The notes beneath the pieces are model-generated. The model saw only the letters and a list, made by a program, of their open reading frames with translations. It was not told where the DNA came from and made no database searches. 64,000 nt of DNA from JAZKHE01 sp040385525 (GTDB lineage: Bacteria > Bacteroidota > Bacteroidia > UBA4408): assembly GCA_040385525.1 (NCBI GenBank), contig JAZKHE010000002.1, positions 620,001 to 684,000 of the forward strand. Direction: 5' to 3'. The position numbers and the translations under genes were made by a program. This document shows positions 45,065 through 54,900 of this stretch, in pieces (within the stretch, counting starts at the first letter, position 1; every line of letters starts with the position of its first letter).

Positions 45065-45700
45065 TCAATTACAAGTATAAGTCATGTAAAATTCTTGCAA
45101 CAAAGTGCAATCCGTTTTTTCTTCTAAAATTCTTCCTTCTAAATTCACTTCAAAAGTCAAATTAATTTTCTCTTTTAAAGTTGTAATTTCTTTTAATTTC
45201 ATGTCATGTTTTAGCGACAATCCTTTTTTGTTATGCTTTTTATAAATCGCTTCTTTCGAGCACCAAATCCAGTGAATTAAATCTATTGGAGTATCAAAGT
45301 TTGCAATTATTTTTTGTTCGTTTTCGTTGGCAAATTTGTTTAAAATTCTAACTAATTGCCCTGTTTTTTTCTGATAATCTATTCCGCAGTTGTGTTTGCT
45401 AAAAAGCACTGCTACTTTGCCGCCCGTATTGCTAATTGAAATGTGTTGATTCAAATTTTTCAAAAATGGTTTTCCATTTTCTCCAATTTCATAATATGCG
45501 TTTTCGCCCAAAGCTTTGTTTATGCAAATTAAAGCAGCTAAACGTTCTCTTCGTTTTTGAGTAAGATTTACGTTTTGAACAAGATGTAGGTATGGAATTT
45601 TTTGATTGGTAACTATTTCTAGCAAGTCATTTTCAGTTTCGTTTAGTTCCCAAACGCAGACTAAATGGTCTTTTTCTTCTATTTTAGATGTTAAAGGCAA
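45065..45700 (-). CDS. 4'-phosphopantetheinyl transferase superfamily protein
   Basis: 211 residues from a TTG start; no ATG lies near. An Sfp-like enzyme that would move phosphopantetheine from CoA to a carrier-protein serine. The motifs are LAALICINKALG, ISISNTGGKVAVLF, the Mg-binding GIDYQKK (about 115) and WCSKEAIYKKHNKKGL (about 152-167). In the usual motif the metal acid pair is D-x-E; here DYQ replaces it, as in several Bacteroidota members, so activity should be checked. First gene of the GGGPS operon, 23 bases upstream. Confidence 0.82.
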   Translation of the reverse strand: MPLTSKIEEKDHLVCVWELNETENDLLEIVTNQKIPYLHLVQNVNLTQKRRERLAALICINKALGENAYYEIGENGKPFLKNLNQHISISNTGGKVAVLFSKHNCGIDYQKKTGQLVRILNKFANENEQKIIANFDTPIDLIHWIWCSKEAIYKKHNKKGLSLKHDMKLKEITTLKEKINLTFEVNLEGRILEEKTDCTLLQEFYMTYTCN

Positions 45701-45708
45701 TTTTTATG

Positions 45709-45739
45709 TTGTTTTTTATAGGTTAAAGTGCTAATTTTA
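45709..45739 (+). promoter_or_regulatory. Promoter of ahcY
   Basis: TTG at 45709-45711 and TAATTTTA at 45732-45739 with a 20-base spacer resemble the -33/-7 pair, with A for G at the last position. The leader would be about 40 bases. Confidence 0.45.
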
Positions 45740-45782
45740 CGAACTTTTTAATTAAAAATAAACAATAAATTAAATAATTACT

Positions 45783-47099
45783 ATGTCAAACACAACACAA
45801 ACTGCATTAAACTACAAAGTTAAAGATATTAGCTTAGGTGAGTGGGGCAGAAAAGAAATTAAATTAGCTGAAGCAGAAATGCCAGGCTTAATGTCGTTAA
45901 GAAGCGAGTACGGAAATTCTCAACCTTTAAAAGGCGCAAGAATAGCTGGTTGTCTTCACATGACAATTCAAACTGCAGTTTTAATCGAAACTTTAGTTCA
46001 TTTAGGTGCTGAGGTAACTTGGTCATCTTGTAATATTTTTTCAACACAAGATCATGCTGCTGCTGCAATTGCTGCTGCTGGAGTTCCTGTTTTTGCTTGG
46101 AAAGGTATGAACGAGCAAGAATTTGATTGGTGTATTGAGCAAACTCTTTTTGCGTTTAAAGACGGAAAAGGTTTAAACATGATTTTAGATGATGGTGGCG
46201 ACTTAACCAACATGGTATTTGATCGTTTTCCTGAATTAGTTAAAGATATTCGTGGTTTATCAGAAGAAACTACAACTGGTGTTCACCGTTTGTACGAAAG
46301 AATGAAAGCAGGTACTTTAGTAGTTCCAGCAATCAACATCAACGATTCAGTTACTAAATCTAAATTCGATAACAAATACGGTTGTCGTGAATCTTTAGTA
46401 GATGCTATTCGTAGAGCTACCGATTTAATGTTAGCAGGTAAAGTTGCTGTTGTAGCAGGTTACGGCGATGTAGGTAAAGGTTCTGCGCTTTCATTAAGCA
46501 GCCAAGGCGTTCGTGTTATTGTAACTGAAGTAGATCCAATTTGTGCTTTACAAGCTGCAATGGATGGTTACCAAGTATTAAAAATGGATAACGCTGTTAA
46601 AATTGCTGATATAGTTGTTACTGCAACTGGGAATAAAAACATTATCGTTGATCGTCATTTTAAATCAATGAAACACAACGCAATCGTTTGTAACATTGGT
46701 CACTTCGATAACGAAATTGATATGGCTTGGTTAAACAAAAATCATGGTTCAACTAAAGATGTTATTAAACCACAAGTTGATAAGTATACTGTTGATGGAA
46801 AAGATATTATTGTTTTAGCAGAAGGTCGTTTGGTAAACTTAGGTTGTGCAACTGGTCACCCATCATTTGTAATGTCTAACTCATTTACAAATCAAACTTT
46901 AGCTCAATTAGAGCTTTGGAAAAATTACGCTAACTACGAGAAAAAAGTTTACGTTTTACCTAAACATTTAGATGAAAAAGTTGCTTTTTTACACTTGGCA
47001 AAAATCAATTGCGAGTTAGAAATTTTAACTAAAGATCAAGCAGATTATATTGGAGTAACCGTACAAGGTCCGTTTAAATCTGAGCAATACAGATACTAA
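45783..47099 (+). CDS. ahcY: Adenosylhomocysteinase
   Basis: 438 residues. It hydrolyses S-adenosylhomocysteine to homocysteine and adenosine with bound NAD+, clearing the product of methyltransferases. [17 protein letters not shown] and [15 protein letters not shown] open the catalytic domain. [13 protein letters not shown] is the NAD Rossmann loop (about 220). [11 protein letters not shown] and the C-terminal KSEQYRY, which reaches the partner's active site, are intact. It is monocistronic with a strong terminator. Codon choice looks optimised, fitting high expression. Confidence 0.98.
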   Translation: MSNTTQTALNYKVKDISLGEWGRKEIKLAEAEMPGLMSLRSEYGNSQPLKGARIAGCLHMTIQTAVLIETLVHLGAEVTWSSCNIFSTQDHAAAAIAAAGVPVFAWKGMNEQEFDWCIEQTLFAFKDGKGLNMILDDGGDLTNMVFDRFPELVKDIRGLSEETTTGVHRLYERMKAGTLVVPAININDSVTKSKFDNKYGCRESLVDAIRRATDLMLAGKVAVVAGYGDVGKGSALSLSSQGVRVIVTEVDPICALQAAMDGYQVLKMDNAVKIADIVVTATGNKNIIVDRHFKSMKHNAIVCNIGHFDNEIDMAWLNKNHGSTKDVIKPQVDKYTVDGKDIIVLAEGRLVNLGCATGHPSFVMSNSFTNQTLAQLELWKNYANYEKKVYVLPKHLDEKVAFLHLAKINCELEILTKDQADYIGVTVQGPFKSEQYRY

Positions 47100-47120
47100 T
47101 ATTTAAATTTAGTAATAACA

Positions 47121-47156
47121 AAAAAGGTGTTCAAATTTATTTTGAACACCTTTTTT
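47121..47156 (+). terminator. Intrinsic terminator after ahcY
   Basis: AAAAAGGTGTTCAAA (47121-47135) pairs perfectly with TTTGAACACCTTTTT (47141-47155) around a 5-base loop: a 15-bp stem with T run. Confidence 0.9.
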
Positions 47157-47159
47157 AAT

Positions 47160-47195
47160 TTCTTCTCCCCTTTTGGAGAAGCTAGAGGGGGTTGA
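47160..47195. repeat. G/C-rich hairpin phrase between ahcY and the Rieske-like gene
   Basis: CTTCTCC (47162-47168) pairs with GGAGAAG (47175-47181), followed by CTAGAGGGGGTTG. It sits between the ahcY terminator and the convergent gene's stop and is far more GC-rich than its surroundings. Confidence 0.5.
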
Positions 47196-47615
47196 CTAAT
47201 TAAAAACTTTTAACGTATTCCCATCATAACTTGTTTGGTATGCCTTTAAAGGAAAACTTGCAGGACCTTTTGCAACACTTCCATCATACAACAAAAATTG
47301 AGAGCCAGAACAGCTATCGGTTAAAGTAATGTAAGAATTGTCTACGTTAGCTTGGCAGCCAGCATCTATATTGTATGTGCTGTGTCTATCAAAAGCAACA
47401 AATTCGTCAATTGAGCGATGATAAATTACAATTCCTTTTGAGCCACCATTTACATATGTCCATCCGCCAACAGCGTTTAATTGGTTAAACTGCGGACTAG
47501 AAGTATACAAATAAAAATTTACAGGCACATAAGGAATTTGCTGGTTGTTTTTTTTACAAGAAAATACAACAAAAGAAATTAAAATCCAAGCAAATATTTT
47601 GAAACTAATGTTCAT
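47196..47615 (-). CDS. Rieske-like lipoprotein lacking the cluster ligands
   Basis: 139 residues. The lipobox is FSC (Cys about 20). The rest follows the Rieske fold as seen in small Bacteroidota lipoproteins: GIVIYHRSIDEFVAFDRHST, SYITLTDSCSGSQFLLYDGS and SVAKGPASFPLKAYQT. A true Rieske site needs C-x-H and C-x-x-H; here FDRHST and DSCSGS give neither. It therefore probably keeps the fold without a 2Fe-2S cluster. It is monocistronic; its start is 30 bases from a divergent small-protein gene. Confidence 0.65.
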   Translation of the reverse strand: MNISFKIFAWILISFVVFSCKKNNQQIPYVPVNFYLYTSSPQFNQLNAVGGWTYVNGGSKGIVIYHRSIDEFVAFDRHSTYNIDAGCQANVDNSYITLTDSCSGSQFLLYDGSVAKGPASFPLKAYQTSYDGNTLKVFN

Positions 47616-47645
47616 AATCGTACGTTTGAGAACACATATTTTGTT

Positions 47646-47951
47646 ATGACAAAGATAAAAATATTTACCGTATTCTTTTTTTTAGTTTTCATTGCAAGTT
47701 CAGTTAGCACAAGCAAATTGTATGCTCAAGATAACTCTATAGATAAACGAGAAAAAGAACTTGCTAAAAAGAAAGAAGCACAACAAAAAAAGGAACGAAA
47801 AGCAATTGAAAAGCAACAGGCACGACATTTAAAAATACAAAGTAAAGACACAAGAAAAAGAATGAAAGTTACCAAAAAGAAGTCGCGAGAACACGCTGAT
47901 GGTAAAAAAGAATTTTATTTTTCTCGTTTTTTTAAGAAAAGAAAACGATAA
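47646..47951 (+). CDS. Small, very basic exported protein
   Basis: 101 residues. A signal peptide (ending SKLYAQ, about 28) is followed by a mature part of about 73 residues with more than a third Lys/Arg (EKELAKKKEAQQKKERK, RKRMKVTKKKSRE, FFKKRKR). The first half reads as a single charged helix. It might bind nucleic acid, lipopolysaccharide or an acidic polymer outside the inner membrane; no family is recognised. Divergent from the Rieske-like gene. Confidence 0.55.
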   Translation: MTKIKIFTVFFFLVFIASSVSTSKLYAQDNSIDKREKELAKKKEAQQKKERKAIEKQQARHLKIQSKDTRKRMKVTKKKSREHADGKKEFYFSRFFKKRKR

Positions 47952-48090
47952 TTAGCTCATTTAACATTATTTAAATATAATTAGCCTGTTTTTTTCGACC
48001 AAATTATTTAAACAAACCAAATTTAATGTTGTTAACATACAATGTAAACAAAACATTAACTAAATATCATTAAAAAAATAACTAAAGATT

Positions 48091-48121
48091 TTGCGATTTG
48101 TATTTTTTGTAATTATCTTTA
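48091..48121 (+). promoter_or_regulatory. Promoter of the TonB receptor operon
   Basis: TTG at 48091-48093 and TATCTTTA at 48114-48121 with a 20-base spacer resemble the -33/-7 pair. The leader would be about 55 bases. The 232-base gap 47952-48183 otherwise holds only AT-rich sequence in which I see no gene. Confidence 0.4.
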
Positions 48122-48183
48122 CGACTTATGATATTAACAATATTTAACTGAAATTGAATATTTTTAACGATAAATAAATTATT

Positions 48184-51100
48184 ATGCTAAAAAGATTACT
48201 CTTCGCATTACTTGTAATTACTGCCTTTTCAGCCAATAAAGCTTTGGCACAAACTGGTAGTATTAAAGCAACAGTTATTGATGCTGCAACTGGTGAAACA
48301 ATTCCATTTGCTGCCGTAATTGTAGAATCAAAAGGTTCGCAAATTGGTTCAGCTGTTACTGATATTAATGGTGAGTGTATAATTAAACCAATTGCAGCTG
48401 GTAAATATTCTGTAAAAGGTGTTATTATAGGTTATCAAGGTGTTGAAATTTCCGGGGTAAGTGTTATGACTGATAAGACAGCTTATGTTGAAGTAAGGAT
48501 GAATCCATCTAGGGTCGAAATTAAAACTTTTGAGAAAATTGTTTATAAAGAGCCGTTAATTGATCCGGATACAAAGTCAGGTGGGGTTGTAACCCGTGCA
48601 GAATTTAATAGAATGGCTACAAAAAATGTAAATTCTATAGCTTCTCAAACTGCTGGTGTTTACCAGGCAGATGAGGGTTCGGCAATTTCTGTTCGTGGTT
48701 CTCGTAAATCTAATGATGGAGAGGGGTCTACAAAAACATTTATTGATGGTGTCCGTGTAACAGGTTCCGCAAATATTCCACAACAGAGTATTGAAGAAGT
48801 TGCAGTCGTTACTGGTGGTTTACCTGCGGAATATGGTGATGCTACGGGGGGGGTAATTAACATTACAACAAGAGGGGCTCAAACTACCTATTTTGGGGGT
48901 ATAGAAGCAATTTCATCTCAAGTTACCGATGCTTACGATTATAACTTTTTGGGTTTTAGTGTTGGAGGTCCAATTATAGCTAAAAAAGATACAACTACAG
49001 GAAGTAAGGTAGGCGTTTTGGGTTTTATTTTGGGTGGTGAGATATCTACTGTTAGAGATGATGATCCTTCCGCTGTAGGTATGTATAAAGTAAAGGATGA
49101 TGTTTTAAGTCAATTAGAACAAAATCCATTAAGACCTGGTACTGGCGGACAAGCTTTAAGAAATACTGAGTTTATTAATAAAAACGATTTAGAGAAAATT
49201 AAAGCAAAACAAAATGTTCGTTCTACTAATTACCGTTTTAATGGTAAATTAGACTTTTCTCCAACAAAAAATTTAAATATTACTTTTGGTGGCTCTGTAG
49301 ATAATACTAATAACCACGCTTATATTTATGAGTATGCATTATTCAATCCATCAAATAATCCTCAACAAATTGATAAAACGTGGCGTACTTATGCTCGTAT
49401 TACTCAGAAATTTGGTAATGGTGATGTTAATAAAGAAGAAAAATCTGCTAGTGTGTTAAAAAGCTCCTATTATACTTTGCAAGCTAGTTATGCAAAGGTT
49501 CTATCAACAACACAAGATGATACACATGGAGATAAAATTTGGGATTATGGTTATGTAGGGCGATTTGATATTTATCAAGAAAGATCATTTGACACTGACC
49601 CATCAAAAGATACAGTTTTAAATTTAACTGGAATTCGTCAAAATGGTTTTAAAGATACTTTATATGTGTTTACTCCAGATACTACTAAGAATCCATTAAC
49701 AGCTAGATATACTTCTCAAGTTTTTGAATTTGCTGAAAGTAATGGCGAGACTTTTTCGGGTGACCTTAATAATATTCGTAATTCAGGAGGTTTGTTAAAT
49801 GGCGACAGACCAGCTGATATTTACAATATGTGGTATAACACTGGTCGTCAGTATGGTGGTTATAGCAAGTCAGAAAAAGATCAGGTTCGTTTTACTGCTG
49901 TTTTTGCTTCTGATATTCAGAATCATCAAATTAAGTTGGGTTTTGAATACGAACAAAGAACTGAAAGAGCGTTTGATATCGCACCTATTAGTTTATGGAA
50001 CTCTGCTAGAATTAGTGCTAATAGACATTTAACCGAATTAGATCCAGAAAGTGGAATTCCAATTTACGATATTAATGGTGTTTTTCAAGATACTATATTA
50101 TATTCTACTAAATTTAATGAAGAGTCAGAAACAACTTTTGCTAAAAATTTAAGAAAAAAATTGGGTGTAGCCGATGATCAGTTTGTAAACGTTGATGCTT
50201 TATCTCCAGATGATTTATCATTAGATATGTTTAGTCCTGACGAATTAAATGATTTGCAAGTAGGTACCTATTATGGTTACGATTACACAGGTAATAAAAT
50301 TAAAACAAAAAGCACATTTGATGATTTCTTTACAGGTAAAGATGCCGATGGACAACTTACTCGTAATATAGCTGCTTTTAATCCAATATACATGGCTGGT
50401 TATTTACAAGACAACTTTGATTTTAAAGATATCAAATTTAACGTTGGTGTACGTGTAGATAGATTTGATGCCAATCAAAAAGTGTTAAAAGACCCTTACT
50501 TGTTATATGCCGCTAAAACAGCGGGAGAAGTTACAGAAATAGCTGGAACAACAATTTCTCATCCATCAAATATAGGTTCTGATTACGTTGTTTATGTTGA
50601 TGATTTAAATAACCCATCGTCAATAGCTGGATATAGAAATGGCGATAAGTGGTATAATGCTGATGGTACAGAGCAGGCTAATCCAAGATTAATAGCTCAA
50701 TCTACATCATCTGGTAGAATTACACCATACTTATTAAATGCAAAAGATGATATTAGAAGTGCTGATTTTGTGCCTTCTGCAAGTTTTGTAGATTATACTC
50801 CGCAGGTAAATTTTATGCCTCGTATCGCTTTTTCGTTTCCAATATCGGATGTTGCTAAGTTTTTTGCTCATTATGATATCTTAACTCAAAGACCACCTTC
50901 AAGATTAAGAAATAATCCATTAGAATATTATTACTTAGCTTCAAGCACTGGTTTTAATAATAATCCAAATTTAAAACCTGAAAAAACAACTGATTATGAG
51001 TTAGGTTTTGCTCAAGAATTAAACGAATCAAGAAATTCAAAAATAGAAATAACTGCTTTTTACAGAGAAATGAGAGACATGATTCAAGCTTCAGCTATGA

Positions 51101-51888
51101 ATTATGCTTATCCAAAAACATATTACACTTTTAGAAATATAGATTTTGGAACTGTTAAAGGTATGTCGGTTGCTTACGATTTAAGAGGTTCAAATAATAT
51201 AAATCTAACCTTAAACTATACACTTCAGTTTGCTGATGGAACAGGTTCTGGATCTACAAGTGCTGCAACATTAGTAACTTCAGATAATCCTAATTTGCGT
51301 TCAGTGTTTGCATTAGATTACGATCAACGACACAATATAGTTGCTAATTTAGATTACAGATTTAAAGGTGGAAGTGATTACGATGGGCCTATGGCGCTTA
51401 AAAAAGTGTTGCAAAATGTCGGTGCAAACTTAACTTTTAGAGCAGGTTCAGGTACTCCTTATACTCAGCAATTAACACTTACTAATGGTGACGTTTCAAG
51501 AGGTAATGTTTATATTGGTGGTGCTCAAAAGTCTAATATTAAAGGGAATGTAAATGGTGCTAGATTGCCTTTTCAGTCTAGATTTGATTTGCGTTTAGAA
51601 AAAAATTACGATATTAAATTAGGTAAGGGTGAAGATGCTAAAAAAATGAATTTGAATATGTATGTGCAGTGTCTTAACTTATTGAATCAAGTTAATATCA
51701 TTAATGTATACCGTTTTACTGGTAGTGCATCAGATGATGGTTATTTATCTTCTGACGGTGCTCAAGCTTATGCAGCTGGGCAAAACAATCAACTTTCTTT
51801 CTATGATTTATATAGTATAAAAGTAAACGACCCAAGTAACTATAGTCAACCACGTCGTATTCGTTTAGGTTTAATGCTTGATTTTTAA
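48184..51888 (+). CDS. TonB-dependent receptor with carboxypeptidase-like N-terminal domain
   Basis: 1234 residues. The signal peptide ends ALAQ. A carboxypeptidase-regulatory-like domain spans about 25-110. The plug spans about 130-240 (AISVRGSRKSNDG, TKTFIDGVRV, IEEVAVVTGGLPAEYGDATGGVINITT), and a 22-strand barrel follows to the C-terminal LGLMLDF, a normal outer-membrane ending. It would import a ligand with TonB energy or act with the secreted protein behind it. No SusD partner follows, so it is not a classical SusCD pair. Codons in the plug region are unusually GGG-rich, including a G8 run that spells ACG GGG GGG G. Confidence 0.92.
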   Translation: MLKRLLFALLVITAFSANKALAQTGSIKATVIDAATGETIPFAAVIVESKGSQIGSAVTDINGECIIKPIAAGKYSVKGVIIGYQGVEISGVSVMTDKTAYVEVRMNPSRVEIKTFEKIVYKEPLIDPDTKSGGVVTRAEFNRMATKNVNSIASQTAGVYQADEGSAISVRGSRKSNDGEGSTKTFIDGVRVTGSANIPQQSIEEVAVVTGGLPAEYGDATGGVINITTRGAQTTYFGGIEAISSQVTDAYDYNFLGFSVGGPIIAKKDTTTGSKVGVLGFILGGEISTVRDDDPSAVGMYKVKDDVLSQLEQNPLRPGTGGQALRNTEFINKNDLEKIKAKQNVRSTNYRFNGKLDFSPTKNLNITFGGSVDNTNNHAYIYEYALFNPSNNPQQIDKTWRTYARITQKFGNGDVNKEEKSASVLKSSYYTLQASYAKVLSTTQDDTHGDKIWDYGYVGRFDIYQERSFDTDPSKDTVLNLTGIRQNGFKDTLYVFTPDTTKNPLTARYTSQVFEFAESNGETFSGDLNNIRNSGGLLNGDRPADIYNMWYNTGRQYGGYSKSEKDQVRFTAVFASDIQNHQIKLGFEYEQRTERAFDIAPISLWNSARISANRHLTELDPESGIPIYDINGVFQDTILYSTKFNEESETTFAKNLRKKLGVADDQFVNVDALSPDDLSLDMFSPDELNDLQVGTYYGYDYTGNKIKTKSTFDDFFTGKDADGQLTRNIAAFNPIYMAGYLQDNFDFKDIKFNVGVRVDRFDANQKVLKDPYLLYAAKTAGEVTEIAGTTISHPSNIGSDYVVYVDDLNNPSSIAGYRNGDKWYNADGTEQANPRLIAQSTSSGRITPYLLNAKDDIRSADFVPSASFVDYTPQVNFMPRIAFSFPISDVAKFFAHYDILTQRPPSRLRNNPLEYYYLASSTGFNNNPNLKPEKTTDYELGFAQELNESRNSKIEITAFYREMRDMIQASAMNYAYPKTYYTFRNIDFGTVKGMSVAYDLRGSNNINLTLNYTLQFADGTGSGSTSAATLVTSDNPNLRSVFALDYDQRHNIVANLDYRFKGGSDYDGPMALKKVLQNVGANLTFRAGSGTPYTQQLTLTNGDVSRGNVYIGGAQKSNIKGNVNGARLPFQSRFDLRLEKNYDIKLGKGEDAKKMNLNMYVQCLNLLNQVNIINVYRFTGSASDDGYLSSDGAQAYAAGQNNQLSFYDLYSIKVNDPSNYSQPRRIRLGLMLDF
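48846..48853 (+). repeat. G8 homopolymer in the TonB receptor plug
   Basis: Eight G in a row, read ACG-GGG-GGG-GTA (Thr-Gly-Gly-Val, codons 221-224). With seven G the next codon is TAA. With nine the frame reads GGT AAT TAA. Either slip ends translation at once. Confidence 0.9.
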
Positions 51889-51911
51889 TAAATGAAAAAA
51901 AACATCATATT

Positions 51912-54900
51912 ATGAGAATATATATAATAACTTTAGTTGCTTGTGTTTTTACATTTAATGCACATGCGCGTTTTGTTGTTGGAAGTGGAAAAAGCTTAAA
52001 ATCTGTTCAGTCAGTTTCTGCGGGTTGTAGTCCATCTCAAACAAGAAATAATTTAGAAGTAAATAATGTTAGAGCTGCTATTTTTACCGCAAGCGATATG
52101 TGGTGGGAAGGTGGTGATGGAAATGCATTATATGAAATACCAAAAAATTCAGGTAAGCACTCATTATTTGCTGCTTCTTTATGGGTTGCAGGAGTAGATG
52201 CAGCAGGACAGTTAAAAGTTGCTGCTGTTCGTTATCGCCAAGGTCCTAATAATAATGGGGGTGCAAATGATTTTTGGCCAGGTCCATTAAACACTTCAAC
52301 TGCCGATATTGATGCTGCTACATGTTCAGAGTACGATAAGTTTTTTAGAATAAAAAGAACAGAGGTTGATGATTTTGTAGCTTATTTGTCTGATAGGGAT
52401 GCTTTTCCTGGTTATGAAATTCCTAATTCTATTAAAAATTGGAAGGGTAATGGTGATGCTGCAAAAGGTCAAACCAATTATTTAGCTCCTTTTTTTGATG
52501 CAGATGGCGATGCTAAATACAACCCCAACGCTGGCGATTATCCAAAATATGATTTAAATCCTACAGCATCGGGTGGTGGATGTTCTGAGTATTTGTTTGG
52601 TGATGAAACAATGTGGTGGGTTTTTAATGATAAAGGAAATGTACATACAGAATCAGGTGCCGAGGCAATCGGTTTAGAAATTCATGCGCAAGCTTTTGGA
52701 TTTAATACGACAGATGATATTAACAATATGACTTTTTATAGCTTCAAAGTCTTTAATAGATCATCAATCACTTTAAATGATACTTATTTGGGTTGGTTTG
52801 TTGATGGTGATTTAGGTGATGCAACTGATGATTATGTTGGTTGTGATGTTAGACGTGGATTTGGTTATTTTTACAATGGTGATGGTTCAGATGCAACTGG
52901 TTCGGGAAACTCATATGGATCCAAGCCACCTGCTGTTGGTATAGATTTTTTTCAAGGGCCATTAGCAGATGCGGGTGATGGTATTGATAATGATAGAGAT
53001 GGTGTAATTGATGAATCAAATGAGCAAATTATTATGTCTAAATTTGTTTATTTTACAAATGGAGCTAGTAATGCTTATTCTGACCCAAGTTCAGCTAACG
53101 AATATTATTTGTGTTTAAGAGGTTTTTGGAACAATAATGTTCCTTTAACTTATGGTGGTACTGGCCAAAGTCCTCCATCTGGTACTAAACCAGTTTGTAA
53201 TTTTGCTTTTCCATGGGATACAGATGATTCAAATGGAAACGTAATGTGGAAAGAAGGAGATTTACCTGTAGGTGATAGACGTTTTGTTCAGTCTTGTGGT
53301 AAGTTTACACTTAAGCCTGGAGCAGTAAATAATGTTACCGTTGGTGCTGTTTGGGCTCAATCAACAAGCAATAATGACAATTTAGGTTCTAGACAATTAA
53401 TTTTAGATGCAGATGATATTGCTCAAGGTTTATTCGACGATTGTTTTAAACCTATTGATGGACCTGATGCACCAGATGTTGCAGTAAGAGAATCAGATAA
53501 AAAAATTCATTTGTTTTTATCTAACAAACCTACTTCAAATAACTATGCGAATAGTTATGACAGATGGGATCGTTCAATTTCATCATATATGAATGCTAAA
53601 ATTGTAGGGAACAACAGGCCTATTTTAGATTCTACATTTACTTTTGAAGGTTATGAAATTTATCAAGTTAAAACGAGCTCAGTATCTGTTACCGATTTGG
53701 ATAATTCAAATTTAGCTCGTTTAATTCAAGTTAGCGATTTAAATAATGGTGTAACAAGAATCATTAACTATGAAATTGACCCAACGTTAAATGCTTATGT
53801 TCCTAAAGTAAAAGTTGTTGGAACTAACTCTGGCTTAGAATCATCTTTTGAGATTACTACAGATGCTTTTAACTCATTTAGTCCATTAGTTAATTACAAT
53901 ACTTATTATTTTATTGTTGTTGCTTATGCCCACAACAGTTATACTGGATATGCGCAAGATGTAAATTATACTAACGTATTTTCACCAAATAACGAAGGTC
54001 AAAAGAAACCATATTTAAGAGGGAGAAGAAATATTAGACTTATTAAAGCCATACCTTCTGCTTCTGGTGTTGCAAATGGGAATGCAGCTCGTACAGCTTT
54101 TGGTTATTTACCACAAGTTACAAGAGTTGAAGGCCAAGGTAATGGTGGTAACGAGGTTACTTTAACAAAAGAAACTGTTGCTGAAATTTTACAAAATGGT
54201 AAAGCTCAAAATTTGGTTTACGAAAAAGGCTTTGCTCCAATAAAAGTTAAAGTTATTGATCCATTAAGTATACAAGAAGCAGATTTTCAATTTATACTTT
54301 TACCATTAGCCGATGATAGTTTAACTTTAGATACTGGTAAAACAAAGTGGTCTGTAACTAATTTAGCTAATGGTGAGGTTGTTGCTTCTGAAGGAACTAT
54401 ATTGTACCAAAATGAGCAAATCATTGAAAAATGGGGTATATCTGTAAGCGCTACACAAACAGCATTTCCAGCTAGTTCAAAAGCGATTGCAGGTGGAATT
54501 ATTTCAAGTGAATTGGATTTTACAAATAGAGACAATCCTTGGTTATCTTTAATTAGCGATAATGCTATCAACTGGATTATGTCTGATGTAACTAACACAA
54601 ACTATAGTAGTTTAGATCCTAGCTTAAACTATCAATCAATTGTTAGTGGTGGCGCAGCTCCATATAGAATGTGTTCTACTGGAAGATTAGATCAAGGTTT
54701 TCCTGGTTTTGCTTGGAAAGATTCTCTAAAAGTTACCAATAGAGATTCATTGTATAGAATGAATAGTTTGCAAAACATTGACGATGTTCAAATTGTTTTT
54801 ACAAGCGATAAAACAAAATGGACACGAAGTGCTGTTTTAGAAATGTCTGATGATACTATAACAGCAACAAACAATGCGAAAAAATTCAGTCTTAGAAAAT

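Noticed and set aside
45783..45783. SAH or SAM riboswitch before ahcY
   Set aside because: The 80-base upstream gap is AT-rich with no paired helices of those riboswitches.
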